Source: Phymatolithon calcareum (Eukaryota; Rhodophyta; Florideophyceae; Hapalidiales). Taken from it: a DNA stretch of 64,000 nucleotides. Position 1 is the first letter of the stretch; every line of letters starts with the position of its first letter. The stretch is taken from assembly GCA_977006965.1 (NCBI GenBank), contig OZ345361.1:1302001-1366000 (forward strand), in the 5' to 3' direction. Of this stretch, positions 42,769 to 53,886 are shown one piece after another. Both the position numbers and the translations under genes were made by a program. Below the pieces are notes generated by a model. It worked only from the letters and a program-made list of their open reading frames with translations, had not been told where the DNA came from and did not search any database.

Positions 42769-45700
42769 TCTTGGACCCATGCACAGGCCAGGCGCAAGCA
42801 AAGGATGCCCGCATTCATGCCAGAGCAGCAACGGGATCTTGAGAAGTCAACGTTAATAAAAGATTTGGAACCCCCATTTTTGAACATATTTTTCCCCTGT
42901 TGAGGATACACATCCTTCATATACACTACATCATAGGTCCACACATGTTCCTGATCAGGGACACACATCTTTAGCCTAGTCGTCCTATCATATTGTCTCG
43001 AGACGCATCCCCCATGTCATTGAACGGGATTTTTTAATCGTCGTTCTTGCCGCGCATTCACATTTGATTGTGGTTAGACATGAACACCCCGATCGGGCCC
43101 TGTCCGAATAAAGCCCTCTGAGGGCCTCATTTTCATGTGGAGGCCCTCTCCTCTCAGATTTTCTCGGACCCTTCGCGAGGGCTTATGATAAATTATACAC
43201 GTGTGTCACCGCTCTCGAGGACCGTTCGGGGTGTTCATGTCTAACAGTGATTGATGGAGACGTCTGGGTTGCAACCGGGTTGGGCAGAGTGTTATGATAT
43301 CGTTCATAAGGCCCTAATTATCCCTTCACACATGTCCTTCCTGATCAGGGGGGCCAATCCCTTTGGCCCAGTTGTCTACATTCTAACACAGAGCATTTAC
43401 AGCCCCCAAGTGTGCTTACAAAGAAGCGGTACTGTAAGCAATCCGTAGAGAGCGGACGATTTCTGGCAATCACCAGTTTGCTCAACCCAGATGCTGCCTT
43501 GAACCAAGCATGCCCCTTATGTATGCGGTTCTCCTTGTCAATTGTAGGGGGCGGGGGGCGGGAGAAAATTTTTTGTCAGACCTGATTGTGGCAGGCGATG
43601 AGCATGCGCCGCCGTTGTCGCGAGCTCTTAAAGTCATGGGACGCTATATATAGGAGCGTGATTTATACATGAGTGTCAACACTAATTGGGGAACATACAA
43701 GAAGGCTACTGCTCAAATGTGCACGGTCAGAATTGGGCCTGCGACCCTTCTCTAACCTCTTTTCCGCTGCGGTGTGTGTGCGCTAAAATGACTGATGAAA
43801 ACCAGCCTTAATTCATCAAACTAGCCAAGCCGCGATTAAAGCCACATTTCCTAAATTCTTTTTCTGATGAATTAGAACAGTGTACATTGCTCATCAACAT
43901 TGTCTTGAATAACATCAAGCTGATGGATGATAAGGGCAAAGCAGTTCCTACCTGAAGATGTATCACATAATTAGAGCTCCGTCAAGTCCGCAGAAGACGA
44001 GCAGGCAAGCTTCGCCTTCTATATCTTCAAAGTTTGCATTTTTTTGCAAGTTAGAAGTGGTGAATACTCCATTCAAAGTCTTCTGTTTCCCCTTCGTATG
44101 CGTTTCATGAGTTCCAACTGCTCTCTTGGCACATATGACGTCGAGAGTAGGGCGATTCGCATGTGTTGTAGTCAAGCTGCTTTGCCAACTCTTCGTAAAA
44201 CATTCGTAGAGTTATTTACTTTTGTGATTCCGCATGAGCTGCGGAGTACAGCACGCAGCAACGACAAACAAGGCCACCAAAGAAATATAGACTCCAAATG
44301 ACCTTTCTTTTGTACGCACGTTTTTCTCCACATTGAGGCTCTCTTGCCGGTATAGATTCTGTCTCTCAATTTGAACGCATGGGGAATAGTATTTTTCGCA
44401 TACTCCAGGTTGGAGTGTTGATAGACCAACACGGGCACGTCCGATTTCGGGCTGACGCCAACGAGGGATCTGCTTCCAAGGCGGTGGATGTTGTAGATAA
44501 TTAGCGAAGGCGATCTCGGAACAACTACATTAGAGAAACATAAACGGAGCACCATTCCAGGACACATGCACCATGGAGACACATTGTCCTATCTCGGAGA
44601 GCTCGCTTTTGGAGAACGAACCCATTGGGGTTCTTGCGTGCAGTTAAACATCTCCGTCAAGTTTCAGACCCATTTGGGGAAGCGTTTCAGTCGTCTAGAC
44701 ACTTGAAAAAACGAGTCAGAATAGAACCGACGCTGAGGTTTCGTCTCGTTCAATTTGCTGCAACTTTTGCTGATGCCACTTCTGAATTTTTTCAGATGAA
44801 ATAGTCGTCTTGCGCGCCAGATCCAGTTACACCGGTTTTAGAGATTCTATCGCTTTCAATGGTATGCACTGACCAAAACTGGATAAAAACTCTTCCTCCA
44901 ATTGACAAAAGAACAACTCGTCCGAGCCGGTTCCAGAACATCAGGTGTACGATCAAGGGTGATGAGATTCGAAGTTCCTTGTAATGTCTGGTCCCATGAC
45001 CCGCACAGAGCATAGGCCAGGAAGCCAGAAACTGGGCGATGAAAGGTTCTAGGCGCTAGACAAGTCATCAAGATTGCTTTGGATAGGAAAACGGGCAGAA
45101 ACACGCTCGATATCTTCAGGAGCTCGGTTCGAAGTTGCACTCTACGCTGCACATGAACGTCAGGCATCGATGGATCGTCTTTCCGACGGCGCTCAGTCCG
45201 ACTTGGAGCAGCGCCCAATGGACCCCGGTACTATTTCCTGGCTCGACATAAATAAACTTGATGGTCTTTACGTTGGTTTTGAGCGAAGGTTGCTGGACCA
45301 AGATCCACTTTTCTCGGAATTCAACGCTGAAACGACCGCTAATTTTTCCAGGGAGGGCTATAGAGTCTGGAGCACTCTTCCAGACTTGCTACTGCGGTTG
45401 ATTTTATGCTCGTGGCCGTGATACAGGTGTTGTGCGAAGCTTGGAATCGAGCCGAAGATTTCCTTGGCCATCATTGATCGATGTATCAATGCCCTGCTAA
45501 TTGGGGTCGGCTACATGCACCATGCAATGTCTAAGAACAGAACTACAGGAACCTATCGCGAGGTGGTCAGCATGCACCAAAAGGATGAAGCCACATGGCT
45601 TACCATTCATCTCGTGCCCAAGGCAATATTCGAATTCATCTGACGCCAGTAGATCTTGTGGCGGTGAAAAAGGGGAATTTATCAGGAGGGGAAACATAGT

Positions 45701-46360
45701 TGGAGCGTTAGCTTTGAGTTCGCACAGGAATGAAAGCCAGTAGTCGTATATCAGCAGTTATGTCAGCCCGTGCACAGCTCTTCGTTGCAGAGCCGCCAAA
45801 GATGAACAAAGGAATCTTCGCTCGAGGTTTCGCAGCGCTCGCACGGCAAGCAATGTGCATAAGGCAAAAACTCTCAGGATCGCGGCTCTTCGACAAATTG
45901 AAGAATCCAGAGATTTGCAAGGGGAAATTCTATTGAACAGCACGGGAGCAGCAGGTCATTTTCCTCATGTCCTGGCACACAGTTCAATGACTACCCACAG
46001 ACAAACAGAACTAAAGCATCGGAATGCTTAACACTGATGTCTTCCAGCTGACTACATTTTCATATCAGCTCCTTCGGTCTATAATTCTAAATCTTGCACA
46101 TGTCTCTCAGCCCCGAGTGCACGTCGAAGGGAATTTTCTCGAAGATCAGCCCTTCAAGACGCTTGCCGGTGTAACACAGAGAGAACGTGCACGTATTCCG
46201 GAGAGCAGAACGCCACATTCGGTAACCGGTCCTCCTGGTCAAGACGAAACGCTTTTTGCCATGTGGAGGTGAGGAGTAATAGACCCGATGTGCCAGCCAT
46301 GACAAAGTACAGAGTGCAAAAATTCAAAAGTAATATCCATCTCTATACGGTGGAATCACT
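42769..46360. other. Spacer between the two F-box/LRR genes
   Basis: It contains a small inverted-repeat element (43073-43245) and a G-rich run near 43543-43563. Two related blocks, around 42944 and 43327, each contain a TCCTGATCAGGG-type core. The frame at 45074-45421 (plus) looks partly coding but I recognise no domain. No other gene can be supported. Confidence 0.4.
43073..43245. mobile_element. Small MITE-like element with 20-bp terminal inverted repeats
   Basis: GTTAGACATGAACACCCCGA at 43073-43092 and its exact reverse complement at 43226-43245 bound a 173-bp, GC-rich segment without coding capacity. No convincing target-site duplication was found, so the class is uncertain. Confidence 0.75.
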
Positions 46361-47668
46361 TCAGGGTTCTGTTTTTGTGGTTCTGAAGCCAAGAGGATTG
46401 CGGCGCAGCTGACGGTTCGCGACACCACGGCAGCCATCAAGCTTAAACGTTTCAAGCTTTGGAGACAATTGTATAATCTGATGTACAGCTTCGTCCGTTA
46501 TTCCCGTATTGCTAAAATACAGGCATTCGAGTTGCGAAAACTGCATTCCCTCCATTCCTTCTGTGTTTAGAGTCCCCGTCAAAAACAGATTGCTTCGCAT
46601 ATCGCAGACTTCAAGCGTAGCGTACATTGCGCGAAATATTTGTTGCCATATTTCGTTAGTCAGAAACTGGCCGGCCAGTGCCAAAACGGTAAGACTCGGT
46701 ACATAACCATCAAAGACGATGTTCCACGCCCTGGACTGGTGTGACGAAAAAATATAATATTGACGGGTTTCCAAGCTGTAGACCCCGGAGCTGTAGTTCA
46801 TTGCAAAGTAACGCAGCTTTCTTCTTGTGCACCACAGCACTTGCACCCACGTCAGAGGGACATTATGCACAGCGTTCACAGAAAAAGTCGTTAAGTTGGC
46901 GAAAAATGCATTGTCTGTTGGCAATGCGTTATTGGAGAGATCGTCGGTGTATAGCTGCGTACAGGAATCTGCGTGTATCTCTTCCAACTTCGGAAAAGAA
47001 TAACCAAAACGCAGCAGCGGAAGCCCAGCTATATACGTGAAAGAGACATCGATCTTCCTCAGGGTCTGACAAATAGGAGTTAGAGCAATCCCAAGGGCCG
47101 ACGCGCTGCCGTTAAATCCTTCGCACCTCGCAATAGAAACATCCTCCAGTTGCGGGCATTTCGACGCGATTGATTTTAACGTGCGAAAATTCATGCCTGT
47201 GCACGACGGGAGGTGCAAAACGCGAAGCCGGGGGCAGGCGATGGCAACATCAATTAGAAGCGACGAGGGGAGACGGTGGTCTTTCTCTGCCTCGGGCAAC
47301 TTGAGCATCTGCAGAAATCCATTTGCTCGGTCCTTGACTTTGCGCAGGTCTTTCACACCTACAACACACAATGAAGGGTCAATATGATTAAAGTCCAGCT
47401 CTGCAAGACACCTCCCAGCACGCGTCGTCATCACTTCGATCGCAAGTGGAATGCCTACGAGTCCGTCCTTTCGCTTTCGCTTCCTTTTCCGACCAACAAA
47501 ATGCGAGGGGCGCGGCTCAGATAATCGCAGGCTCCTCCAAATCATTTGGTCGGACATACAAACACGACACCATTGTCGACATACTTCCGATGCGTAACAT
47601 AGAACTCTTGTGTCCGTGATGCGAAGAAATATTTGGCGAAGAACGTCATCGGGAACTTGGAACGGCAT
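46361..47668 (-). CDS. F-box/LRR protein, paralogue B
   Basis: This 435-residue protein has the same architecture as the gene at 41545-42768: F-box at the extreme N-terminus (FQVPDDVLRQIFLRITDTRVLCYASEVCRQWCRV), a basic KRKRKRKDG stretch, then leucine-rich repeats ending with SPKLETFKLDGCRGVANRQLRRNPLG. It differs by a short insertion around residues 300-315 (SGVYSLETRQYYIFSSHQ). Both copies are open and intact, and divergence is spread along the protein, so the duplication is not recent. A role as an SCF adaptor is inferred from the F-box. It is divergent from MAK16, with about 410 bp between. Confidence 0.87.
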   Translation of the reverse strand: MPFQVPDDVLRQIFLRITDTRVLCYASEVCRQWCRVCMSDQMIWRSLRLSEPRPSHFVGRKRKRKRKDGLVGIPLAIEVMTTRAGRCLAELDFNHIDPSLCVVGVKDLRKVKDRANGFLQMLKLPEAEKDHRLPSSLLIDVAIACPRLRVLHLPSCTGMNFRTLKSIASKCPQLEDVSIARCEGFNGSASALGIALTPICQTLRKIDVSFTYIAGLPLLRFGYSFPKLEEIHADSCTQLYTDDLSNNALPTDNAFFANLTTFSVNAVHNVPLTWVQVLWCTRRKLRYFAMNYSSGVYSLETRQYYIFSSHQSRAWNIVFDGYVPSLTVLALAGQFLTNEIWQQIFRAMYATLEVCDMRSNLFLTGTLNTEGMEGMQFSQLECLYFSNTGITDEAVHQIIQLSPKLETFKLDGCRGVANRQLRRNPLGFRTTKTEP

Positions 47669-47838
47669 AATTTAATATTCCGTGTAAGCGAGCCTCGCGC
47701 TAATGGTTTGCCGAAGTTATAGTCACCCTTTTCGTAATGTCCTCTAGTTTTGAAATCAGTACAGTACGTCCTTCAAAAGCGTGAAGATGAGGTCTGCGCG
47801 GTGAGGAAGGTGCGGGTGTAGAAAGCCGATGGTTAGTG

Positions 47839-47904
47839 GACATACAGACTTGTATGATCAAATCATACAGAGACATACAGACTTGTATGATCAAACCATA
47901 CAGA
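47839..47904. repeat. Tandem 33-bp duplication upstream of MAK16
   Basis: Two adjacent 33-bp copies (47839-47871 and 47872-47904) differ at one base. Each contains the near-palindrome TGTATGATCAAATCATACA (perfect in the first copy). They lie 175-240 bp before the MAK16 ATG, in the region shared with the divergent F-box gene, and could be duplicated regulatory sites. Confidence 0.85.
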
Positions 47905-48078
47905 AAATTTTGAGCCACGGACGTCGGCGGGACCAAATGATCTGGAGTGCTTGAGCCGGTGGCGGACACATCCTTCGACTTGGTGGAGCAAACCAAAGCA
48001 CCCATGCGGTAAAGTCGGAAAGGCCCACCGCCACCTGAATCTGAAGAGCAGAACATTTTTTGACGCTGTCCTAGCAAT

Positions 48079-49038
48079 ATGCAGCACGATGACCTCATTT
48101 GGCGGAATGTCAATCAGCACTTCTGCAGCTTCAAAGCAAAGACAGTGAAGCAGACGTTCTGCCGTAACAAGTACAACCTCACCGGTCTTTGCTCCCGCAT
48201 GGCATGCCCATTGGCAAACTCCCGGTATGCGACAATTGTGGAAGATAACGACAAGCTCCTTCTCTATGTGAAAACTGTGGAGCGCGCTCATTCTCCGCGG
48301 AATCTCTGGGAGAAAATCCAACTGTCGTCAAATTATAAAAAAGCCCTTGCGCAAATTGACAGACACCTTGAATACTGGCCGGCGTTTTACATCCACAAAG
48401 CGAAACAGAGGTTGACGAAAATGACGCAATATTTCATTCGAAGACGCAAACTGGCGCTACGCACGAAAACACGGCTCGTAGGCGTCAAGAAGAAGGTCGA
48501 GAGGCGTGAAATAAGCAGAGAAAAGAAGGCACACAACGCAGCCAAACTGGAAACTGCCATTGAGAAGGAGCTTCTCGAACGACTGCGTTCTGGTGCGTAC
48601 GGTGATATCTACAACTTTCCTCAGGCACAATACGAAAAGGCTCTTGATGAGGAAATGGACGGGGAGCAGTTCGAGGAGGAAGAAGAGGAAGTTAGCGGGG
48701 ATGAGTATGAGGCACAGTACGAAGACGATTCAGGCAGCGAGGGGCTCGTTGATGTTGAAGAGGGCGGTGGGGCACTCAACGGCACCGAGTACGATTTTGA
48801 TGATTCCAGCGACGAGGATGAATCCAGTGGTGATGACAACGAAGAAGGCGATGATGGCGCAGACAAAGCGAACATTGAAGATCTGGTTCGTGCAAGGGCT
48901 AAGAAGCGTGCAAGTGCGAAGAAAAAGCGTCCCACTGGAAAGGGCAGAAAAGCTCTTCGACATCGTGGTGGAGTTCGTGTTGAGATGGAATACGAGCATG
49001 AGACAGAACAAAGGTCCGCTCAGCTTATGGAACAATAG
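48079..49038 (+). CDS. MAK16: MAK16, 60S ribosome biogenesis factor
   Basis: This is a 319-residue nucleolar protein of the pre-60S particle. The N-terminus [22 protein letters not shown] is nearly diagnostic. The Cys-containing L28e-like domain follows ([24 protein letters not shown]), then the basic helical [19 protein letters not shown] block, and a long acidic tail ending in a Lys/Arg-rich stretch that suits nuclear localisation. There are no introns. It is convergent with the helicase gene, 55 bp from stop to stop, so the 3' UTRs must overlap or be very short. Both neighbours act in large-subunit assembly. Confidence 0.96.
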   Translation: MQHDDLIWRNVNQHFCSFKAKTVKQTFCRNKYNLTGLCSRMACPLANSRYATIVEDNDKLLLYVKTVERAHSPRNLWEKIQLSSNYKKALAQIDRHLEYWPAFYIHKAKQRLTKMTQYFIRRRKLALRTKTRLVGVKKKVERREISREKKAHNAAKLETAIEKELLERLRSGAYGDIYNFPQAQYEKALDEEMDGEQFEEEEEEVSGDEYEAQYEDDSGSEGLVDVEEGGGALNGTEYDFDDSSDEDESSGDDNEEGDDGADKANIEDLVRARAKKRASAKKKRPTGKGRKALRHRGGVRVEMEYEHETEQRSAQLMEQ

Positions 49039-49093
49039 ATTAGGTCACGGCTTAGCCCCGTACAACGATAACATTCTTAATACATCTCCAAGT

Positions 49094-51040
49094 TTATGCT
49101 CTATTTGCTTCGGTCAGCCAATTACTTGCGATATGTGCCCTAAGAGTGTCTTGAAAAGTATCTTCACCAACATCACTATCTCCATCAATGGTACTTGCGT
49201 CATCATCGTTATCTCCCACATCATTCTCCTCGCTTTCCTCTCCAAGCGATCTTTTCTGCTGCTCCATACCTTCAGCCAGTTGCCTGTTCATTTCGGTATC
49301 GATCCGCGGACGCTTTGCTCCGTTAGAGATATCTCTCTTCGCCTCGCGTGCGGTTTTACGAGCTGCATGTTCCTTGAGCACCCTGGCATCGTCTGTGCTC
49401 ATCTCGACGAGCACGTGACCCGGTAAGCATTCCCCAGTCTTAAGCAGTCCAAGCGACTCCCTTCGCAGGACTCTCTTAAGTGCAGAGAGACGCTTGGAGA
49501 GTAATGCAGCTTGCTGCGAATCTCGTAGTGCATCGATATGCATATCGCGAATCCTGCACTTCTTTTCCCCGCGATCGATATTGCGTACCATAGTCTTAAA
49601 ATGCCGCACTTGTTTCGAAAGCAAAATCGTCACTGCTGTGCCTGCACGGCCCGCGCGCGCAGTTCTGCCTACACGATGAAGATATGTGCGGACTTGCACG
49701 GCCGCATCATAGCTGATGACAGCCTCGACAGTCGGAATATCCATACCGCGCGCAAACACATCGCTGCAAACAACGATAACGGGACGCTTCGGCTCTGAGC
49801 TTTCGATAGCATTTTCCGATTCCTTCAGAAGTGCCAGTACTTCACTCCGGCGTTTCGGTGAAACATCCCGCGAAATTTCAAGCACAGTAGGGTTCAAATC
49901 CTGTTGCTTTGAAAAGAGCTCCAAAAGGCGAGCGAGACGGTGCGCAGACTCGACAGACTTGGTAAAAACCAGTTTCGACCCTGACTTTGAGAACGTGCGA
50001 ACACTGGAAACGCTATCTTTTTGTACGGCCTGCACGCCAGTATTCCACCCGAGTATAGACAGTAGGGCCATTGGCTTGTGACGAGACGACGGCAATACAT
50101 ACGCATATTCTTTCAGGTTGTGCGGGACAGAATATTGGGTGTCTTTCAAATCGTCACCCCCTTCTTCCCCTGCGACCTCGGGCGTCTCTCCCGCCTCTCC
50201 CAATCGTGGCGTACTAGAAAGCGGTTCAAAGGCGGTCACCCGTTGCAATTTCAACTTGGCAATTCGCTGCGGGTCTCGTGTAGCCGTCGCCGACACCAAA
50301 ATCTTACGTGTGAGACTGACACGGCCGCCAAACCCAGGTCTCGCCCGCACAGTGGCCGGAATCGCCATGGCCAAGATACCAGTGAACGGCAATGCAGTCC
50401 TTGCTTCCCGGCCCGAGTCCGCAGGCTCCGGGACACCGCAACGCGGGAGCACAACGTCTGCCCAGCTGTAGTAGGCGTCCTGCAGCAGGCGATCAGACTC
50501 GTCAAGCACGAGAAATTCGACGTGCGCAAGAGTGACACCCGGGGTGTTCTCCACATGATCGATAAGCCGGCCCGGTGTAGCAATGAGCACCTCAGCGGCA
50601 GCTGCGGCTTCAGCCTCAGCAGCTATTGTTGAAGCGCCCGTGGCAAGCGCGATGGAGATGTCCGTGTCCTTGACAAGCGCTTCGAAGACAGCAGCGACCT
50701 GCGCGGCGAGGTCGTGCGTTGGGAGGACGATGATGGCGCGAAGACGAGGTATTGTCCGACGCAGCAGACGCTCGACTATTGGGATGGCAAAGGCGAGCGT
50801 TTTTCCGCTGCCGGTCGGAGAGCGTAATACAACGTCGCCTACGCGCTTGACGTTGACGGCGTAATGGACGATGTGCGATATCACTGCTGATTGCATGGCA
50901 AAAAACTTAAACGGGCCACCAAAGTAGGCCGTGAGTGCGGATAGAATTTGTGGGGAAATGCAAGATGGGGTTTCTCCATAGGTGCCATCTTGGAAATGCA
51001 CCACTGCCAAGTCTTCGTCTGAATGCGCGGTCATCACCAT
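49094..51040 (-). CDS. DDX51: DEAD-box RNA helicase, DDX51/Dbp6-like
   Basis: This is a 648-residue protein with all helicase motifs: motif I SPTGSGKT (74-81), Ia LPTHDLAAQ, ATPGRLIDH, motif II written DESD at 180-183 instead of DEAD, motif III SAT, FTKS, DVFARGMDIP, and motif VI HRVGRTARAG. The spaced insertions and the C-terminal basic and acidic tail resemble DDX51/Dbp6, the helicase needed early in 60S assembly. It shares the locus with MAK16 (convergent) and has a short head-to-head upstream region with the AAGAB-like gene. The Ser in motif II is a conservative change; the catalytic Asp and Glu remain. No intron. Confidence 0.85.
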   Translation of the reverse strand: MVMTAHSDEDLAVVHFQDGTYGETPSCISPQILSALTAYFGGPFKFFAMQSAVISHIVHYAVNVKRVGDVVLRSPTGSGKTLAFAIPIVERLLRRTIPRLRAIIVLPTHDLAAQVAAVFEALVKDTDISIALATGASTIAAEAEAAAAAEVLIATPGRLIDHVENTPGVTLAHVEFLVLDESDRLLQDAYYSWADVVLPRCGVPEPADSGREARTALPFTGILAMAIPATVRARPGFGGRVSLTRKILVSATATRDPQRIAKLKLQRVTAFEPLSSTPRLGEAGETPEVAGEEGGDDLKDTQYSVPHNLKEYAYVLPSSRHKPMALLSILGWNTGVQAVQKDSVSSVRTFSKSGSKLVFTKSVESAHRLARLLELFSKQQDLNPTVLEISRDVSPKRRSEVLALLKESENAIESSEPKRPVIVVCSDVFARGMDIPTVEAVISYDAAVQVRTYLHRVGRTARAGRAGTAVTILLSKQVRHFKTMVRNIDRGEKKCRIRDMHIDALRDSQQAALLSKRLSALKRVLRRESLGLLKTGECLPGHVLVEMSTDDARVLKEHAARKTAREAKRDISNGAKRPRIDTEMNRQLAEGMEQQKRSLGEESEENDVGDNDDDASTIDGDSDVGEDTFQDTLRAHIASNWLTEANRA

Positions 51041-51304
51041 GATGGTGCATTTGACGAAGAGGAATAACCCAGCGCATCAAACGAACATCGGATCAATTTT
51101 TCATGGCCGTCGCCCTTAAAATAAAATAAATACGGGGAGTTGTCATACAGAAAAATTTGGTGAAGAAGTAGAACCGCGGAATCTTCACAGAGCTGTCGAC
51201 TGTCGTGACCGAAGCCCACCGTGACGTTTGCATCCTCCGCGCAGTGGTTTCAACAGAAGAGTACAGTACCTCCATGCGTTGATAAGTGCCACTGTAACTT
51301 GAAC

Positions 51305-51970
51305 ATGGCATCGCAAGCGACGAAACGCTCAACAGAGACGAAGAGCTGTGCGGGAGCAACGAATGAGAATGTTTTCTGCATGCACATTGGCAAGTCGTCC
51401 AAGCTCGATTATGTACAAAATTCACTAATTGATGTTTCCGATGGCGATTTGCAAATCAGCAACAACTACTTTTCGGCCCGTGCCAGCGTAAAATTGCTGG
51501 CGGACGCCATTGACGCGAATACGCGCAAAGTGCTACAGTGCTGTTCAGCAATCATGCTTGTTACTAGCTGCACCGCCGATGTGGAGGACAGCAAGAATAC
51601 CTGGATATCGCTTTCAAAAAGCGTGGGTGCAGACTGTGTGCGACTATTTGTTGCCGATTTTTCCTGCGATGAAGCTCAAATGGACGAGTTGAGGGTTTGG
51701 GGTGTTGCGAATGGGATTGAAATTGTATCTGCTGCAATTTGCACAGAGGATGGAATCACGGTCCGTGAGCGCATTCGAAGCGCTCTCGACTGTGCCATAT
51801 GGCCTCAAAAAACTGGGCTGGAAAACGAAAATGCTGTTCCGAGGGATGCGGTTCACAATCAACTACGATCGGAAAATGGGCTGCGGCGCGGGCTTGACGA
51901 TGATGATATTGAAAAAATCACGCAAGTGCTTTTGAGATTGGAGGATGAAGACTCAGACTCAGAATCGTAA
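51305..51970 (+). CDS. Possible alpha/gamma-adaptin-binding protein (AAGAB/p34-like)
   Basis: This is about 221 residues from the ATG at 51305; the frame is open from 51221. The layout resembles the p34/AAGAB family, with a Rossmann-like core (CSAIMLVTSC, then DCVRLFVADFSC) followed by the ELRVWGVANGIEIVSAA segment and GITVRERIRSALDCAIWP. An acidic C-terminus LRLEDEDSDSES ends the protein. That family chaperones AP-1 and AP-2 adaptor assembly in the cytosol. The match is by pattern only and similarity is weak. The gene is head-to-head with the helicase gene, sharing about 265 bp. Confidence 0.5.
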   Translation: MASQATKRSTETKSCAGATNENVFCMHIGKSSKLDYVQNSLIDVSDGDLQISNNYFSARASVKLLADAIDANTRKVLQCCSAIMLVTSCTADVEDSKNTWISLSKSVGADCVRLFVADFSCDEAQMDELRVWGVANGIEIVSAAICTEDGITVRERIRSALDCAIWPQKTGLENENAVPRDAVHNQLRSENGLRRGLDDDDIEKITQVLLRLEDEDSDSES

Positions 51971-52458
51971 AAGCATGAGGATTCCAGATGTCAACAAACA
52001 AACAAGAGCCACAATTTCGAGAAGATTGCACGCACGCCTGCTCCAAGTCACTGGGAAACGATAAGCATGCATGCTTCCCAGATAAGCTGCAGGTGGAAAT
52101 GCATTGCATGGTGGCATACTGAAAAAATGTTCTGTTCGTATTGGGACCATTGCAGTAGCTCAGTGGTGGCCATGCCCATACATGCAGCATACACTCGCAT
52201 GCATGACATTTGCACGAATCGTCTGTCTGTCAGTCATGATTGGGTAACACAAATTGTCAACCAATCATGTCCAACTCTATGATAGCAATGATGGCTCTTT
52301 GTGTCGTTTACGCTCAAAACTAAAGCTGCGGTTGTCCATCCCGCACGATTCGTCAGCGTGAGATTGCGCTAGATTAAGTACGTACGTACGTCCGTACATC
52401 GTGCCCCGTTAACTTCCATTATCCGCTTCTCCACCATCAGCGGAGCCCGTCCGCTCTA
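51971..52458. other. Intergenic stretch, promoter of the channel gene
   Basis: No gene is seen. Near 52065-52115 ATGCATGC-like and GCATTGCATGG motifs cluster, and a CGTACGTACGTCCGTAC run lies at about 52380. Confidence 0.35.
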
Positions 52459-53679
52459 GTGCGACATGCTGGTGACAACGCCTGTCCATGTCCAAGGCGA
52501 CCATCGCCGGAGATGAAGTCTGCGTTTTTGCCCGCTGGGCCCTTGCGTGTGCGTTCTGCCTCTCGTCGTGTCGCAATTCTCCCTCTGTGCTGTCGACGTG
52601 GTCGAACTTTTCGCTTTGCAACAGTATCCGTCGTGCGCGGAACCAGTCGAGGGCGAATCGTCCGACCAATTGTGAAGGGCCGTCCACAACCAGTCACCAG
52701 AGTGCCGCAACCGTCTTGGCTTCAGCTACCGCTTTCACGGGAGCTCGATTATCTGCTCAATCAGCCGGTGGCGGAACTGACCATTACTGGTCTTGTAGTC
52801 TTAAGCTGCCTCGGTTTCGCCTTACAAACCGTCGATCTCGGCAGCGATGTGCTCAACGGCGTTCCGCGCTACATCGAGCGTGGCATCAGCAGTTTATTTA
52901 CCGCGGAGTATTTTGTGCGCTGGTACGGACGCAATCTCAATCCGCGCTTTCTGCTCACACGCAGCATGCTGATCGACTTTAGCGCGATAGTACCGTTATT
53001 TGTCGATCTGGCAGCACAATCTTCCAATTCTGTCTTTGTTCGTATCCTTCGCCTCACACGTATATTCCGATTGCAACGCATGATGGAAGAGGATGCGCAG
53101 GACATGTTCGGCAGTATGACTCCAGCGCAAATTCGAATAGCTAATGTCGTGCTTACCGTTTTCAGCATCATTTACGTGTCGGCAGGGCTGTTTTTCGATG
53201 CGGAAGTCGACGTGAATCCGGAGGTGAATTCGTTTTTTGATGCTTTCTATTTCGCAACTATCACGCTATTCACTGTGGGTTTTGGTGATGTCACACCGCT
53301 CACACCGATGGGACGGCTGACTACTGTGCTCACTGTCATCACTGGTGCTGTGCTTATCCCGTATCAGTTGACGGAGGTCGAACGCGCGAGAAAGAGCGCT
53401 GCGGATGCACGTGCGCGCGAAGATGGAAGAGATCCTTCTGTATTACCTCCGGCTTTAGCCGATTTTGTCCCCTTCGATTTCCAAACTGAGGTATGTGTTG
53501 AACTCTGCCTGTATGCTGAGCTCACTGAGTATAGGTAAACGCGGACTGACTGGTGTGATTTTTTGTGATGTGGATAGTGCAAGCGATGCCATTTACGCGG
53601 ACATCAGCTGGATGCCCGATTTTGTAGGAACTGTGGTCTACTAATTTCAAAGCGGCGTTTCGACGGAAAACCACCATAA
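52459..53679 (+). CDS. Voltage-gated K+ channel with C-terminal zinc ribbon, two exons
   Basis: Exons are 52459-53490 and 53578-53679, and the 87-bp intron is GTATGT..TAG in phase 0. The protein is about 377 residues: an Arg/Ser-rich leader (1-90), transmembrane segments S1-S3, S4 with spaced arginines (RILRLTRIFRLQRMM, 195-209), S5, a pore with the selectivity filter TVGFGD (272-277), then S6. The second exon encodes CKRCHLRGHQLDARFCRNCG, a C-x2-C..C-x2-C ribbon of the type that ends some cyanobacterial and algal ion channels. The leader is compatible with plastid targeting, so a thylakoid or envelope channel is plausible (inference). An alternative start is the Met at 52513. Without splicing the protein would end in 15 residues of intron translation. 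Confidence 0.82.
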
Positions 53680-53886
53680 AGTGAACGCCATTGTCTGGCT
53701 AAGTCCTCTTCGACATATCTTCTTCGCGAGGTAATGTACTCCTTGTCTAGAATTTCGCCGCGGCACCAAGGTGGCTCTGATAGTTGTTGCTGTCTCTTTC
53801 GCAGCCCATTTTGTGGGTCTTGTGGTTATGTACTAATAGTGTCTTTTCATAGTCATACCTTCTAGCGGAACTAAAAAGTGCAGTAT

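Noticed and set aside
45074-45421. Possible gene (LDINKLDGLYVGFERRLLDQDPLF..).
   Set aside because: Partly protein-like but no family recognised, no splice-supported extension and stops nearby. Left as unassigned spacer.
48621-48935. Ser-rich 104-residue frame on the minus strand.
   Set aside because: It is the complement of the acidic tail of MAK16 and has no independent support.
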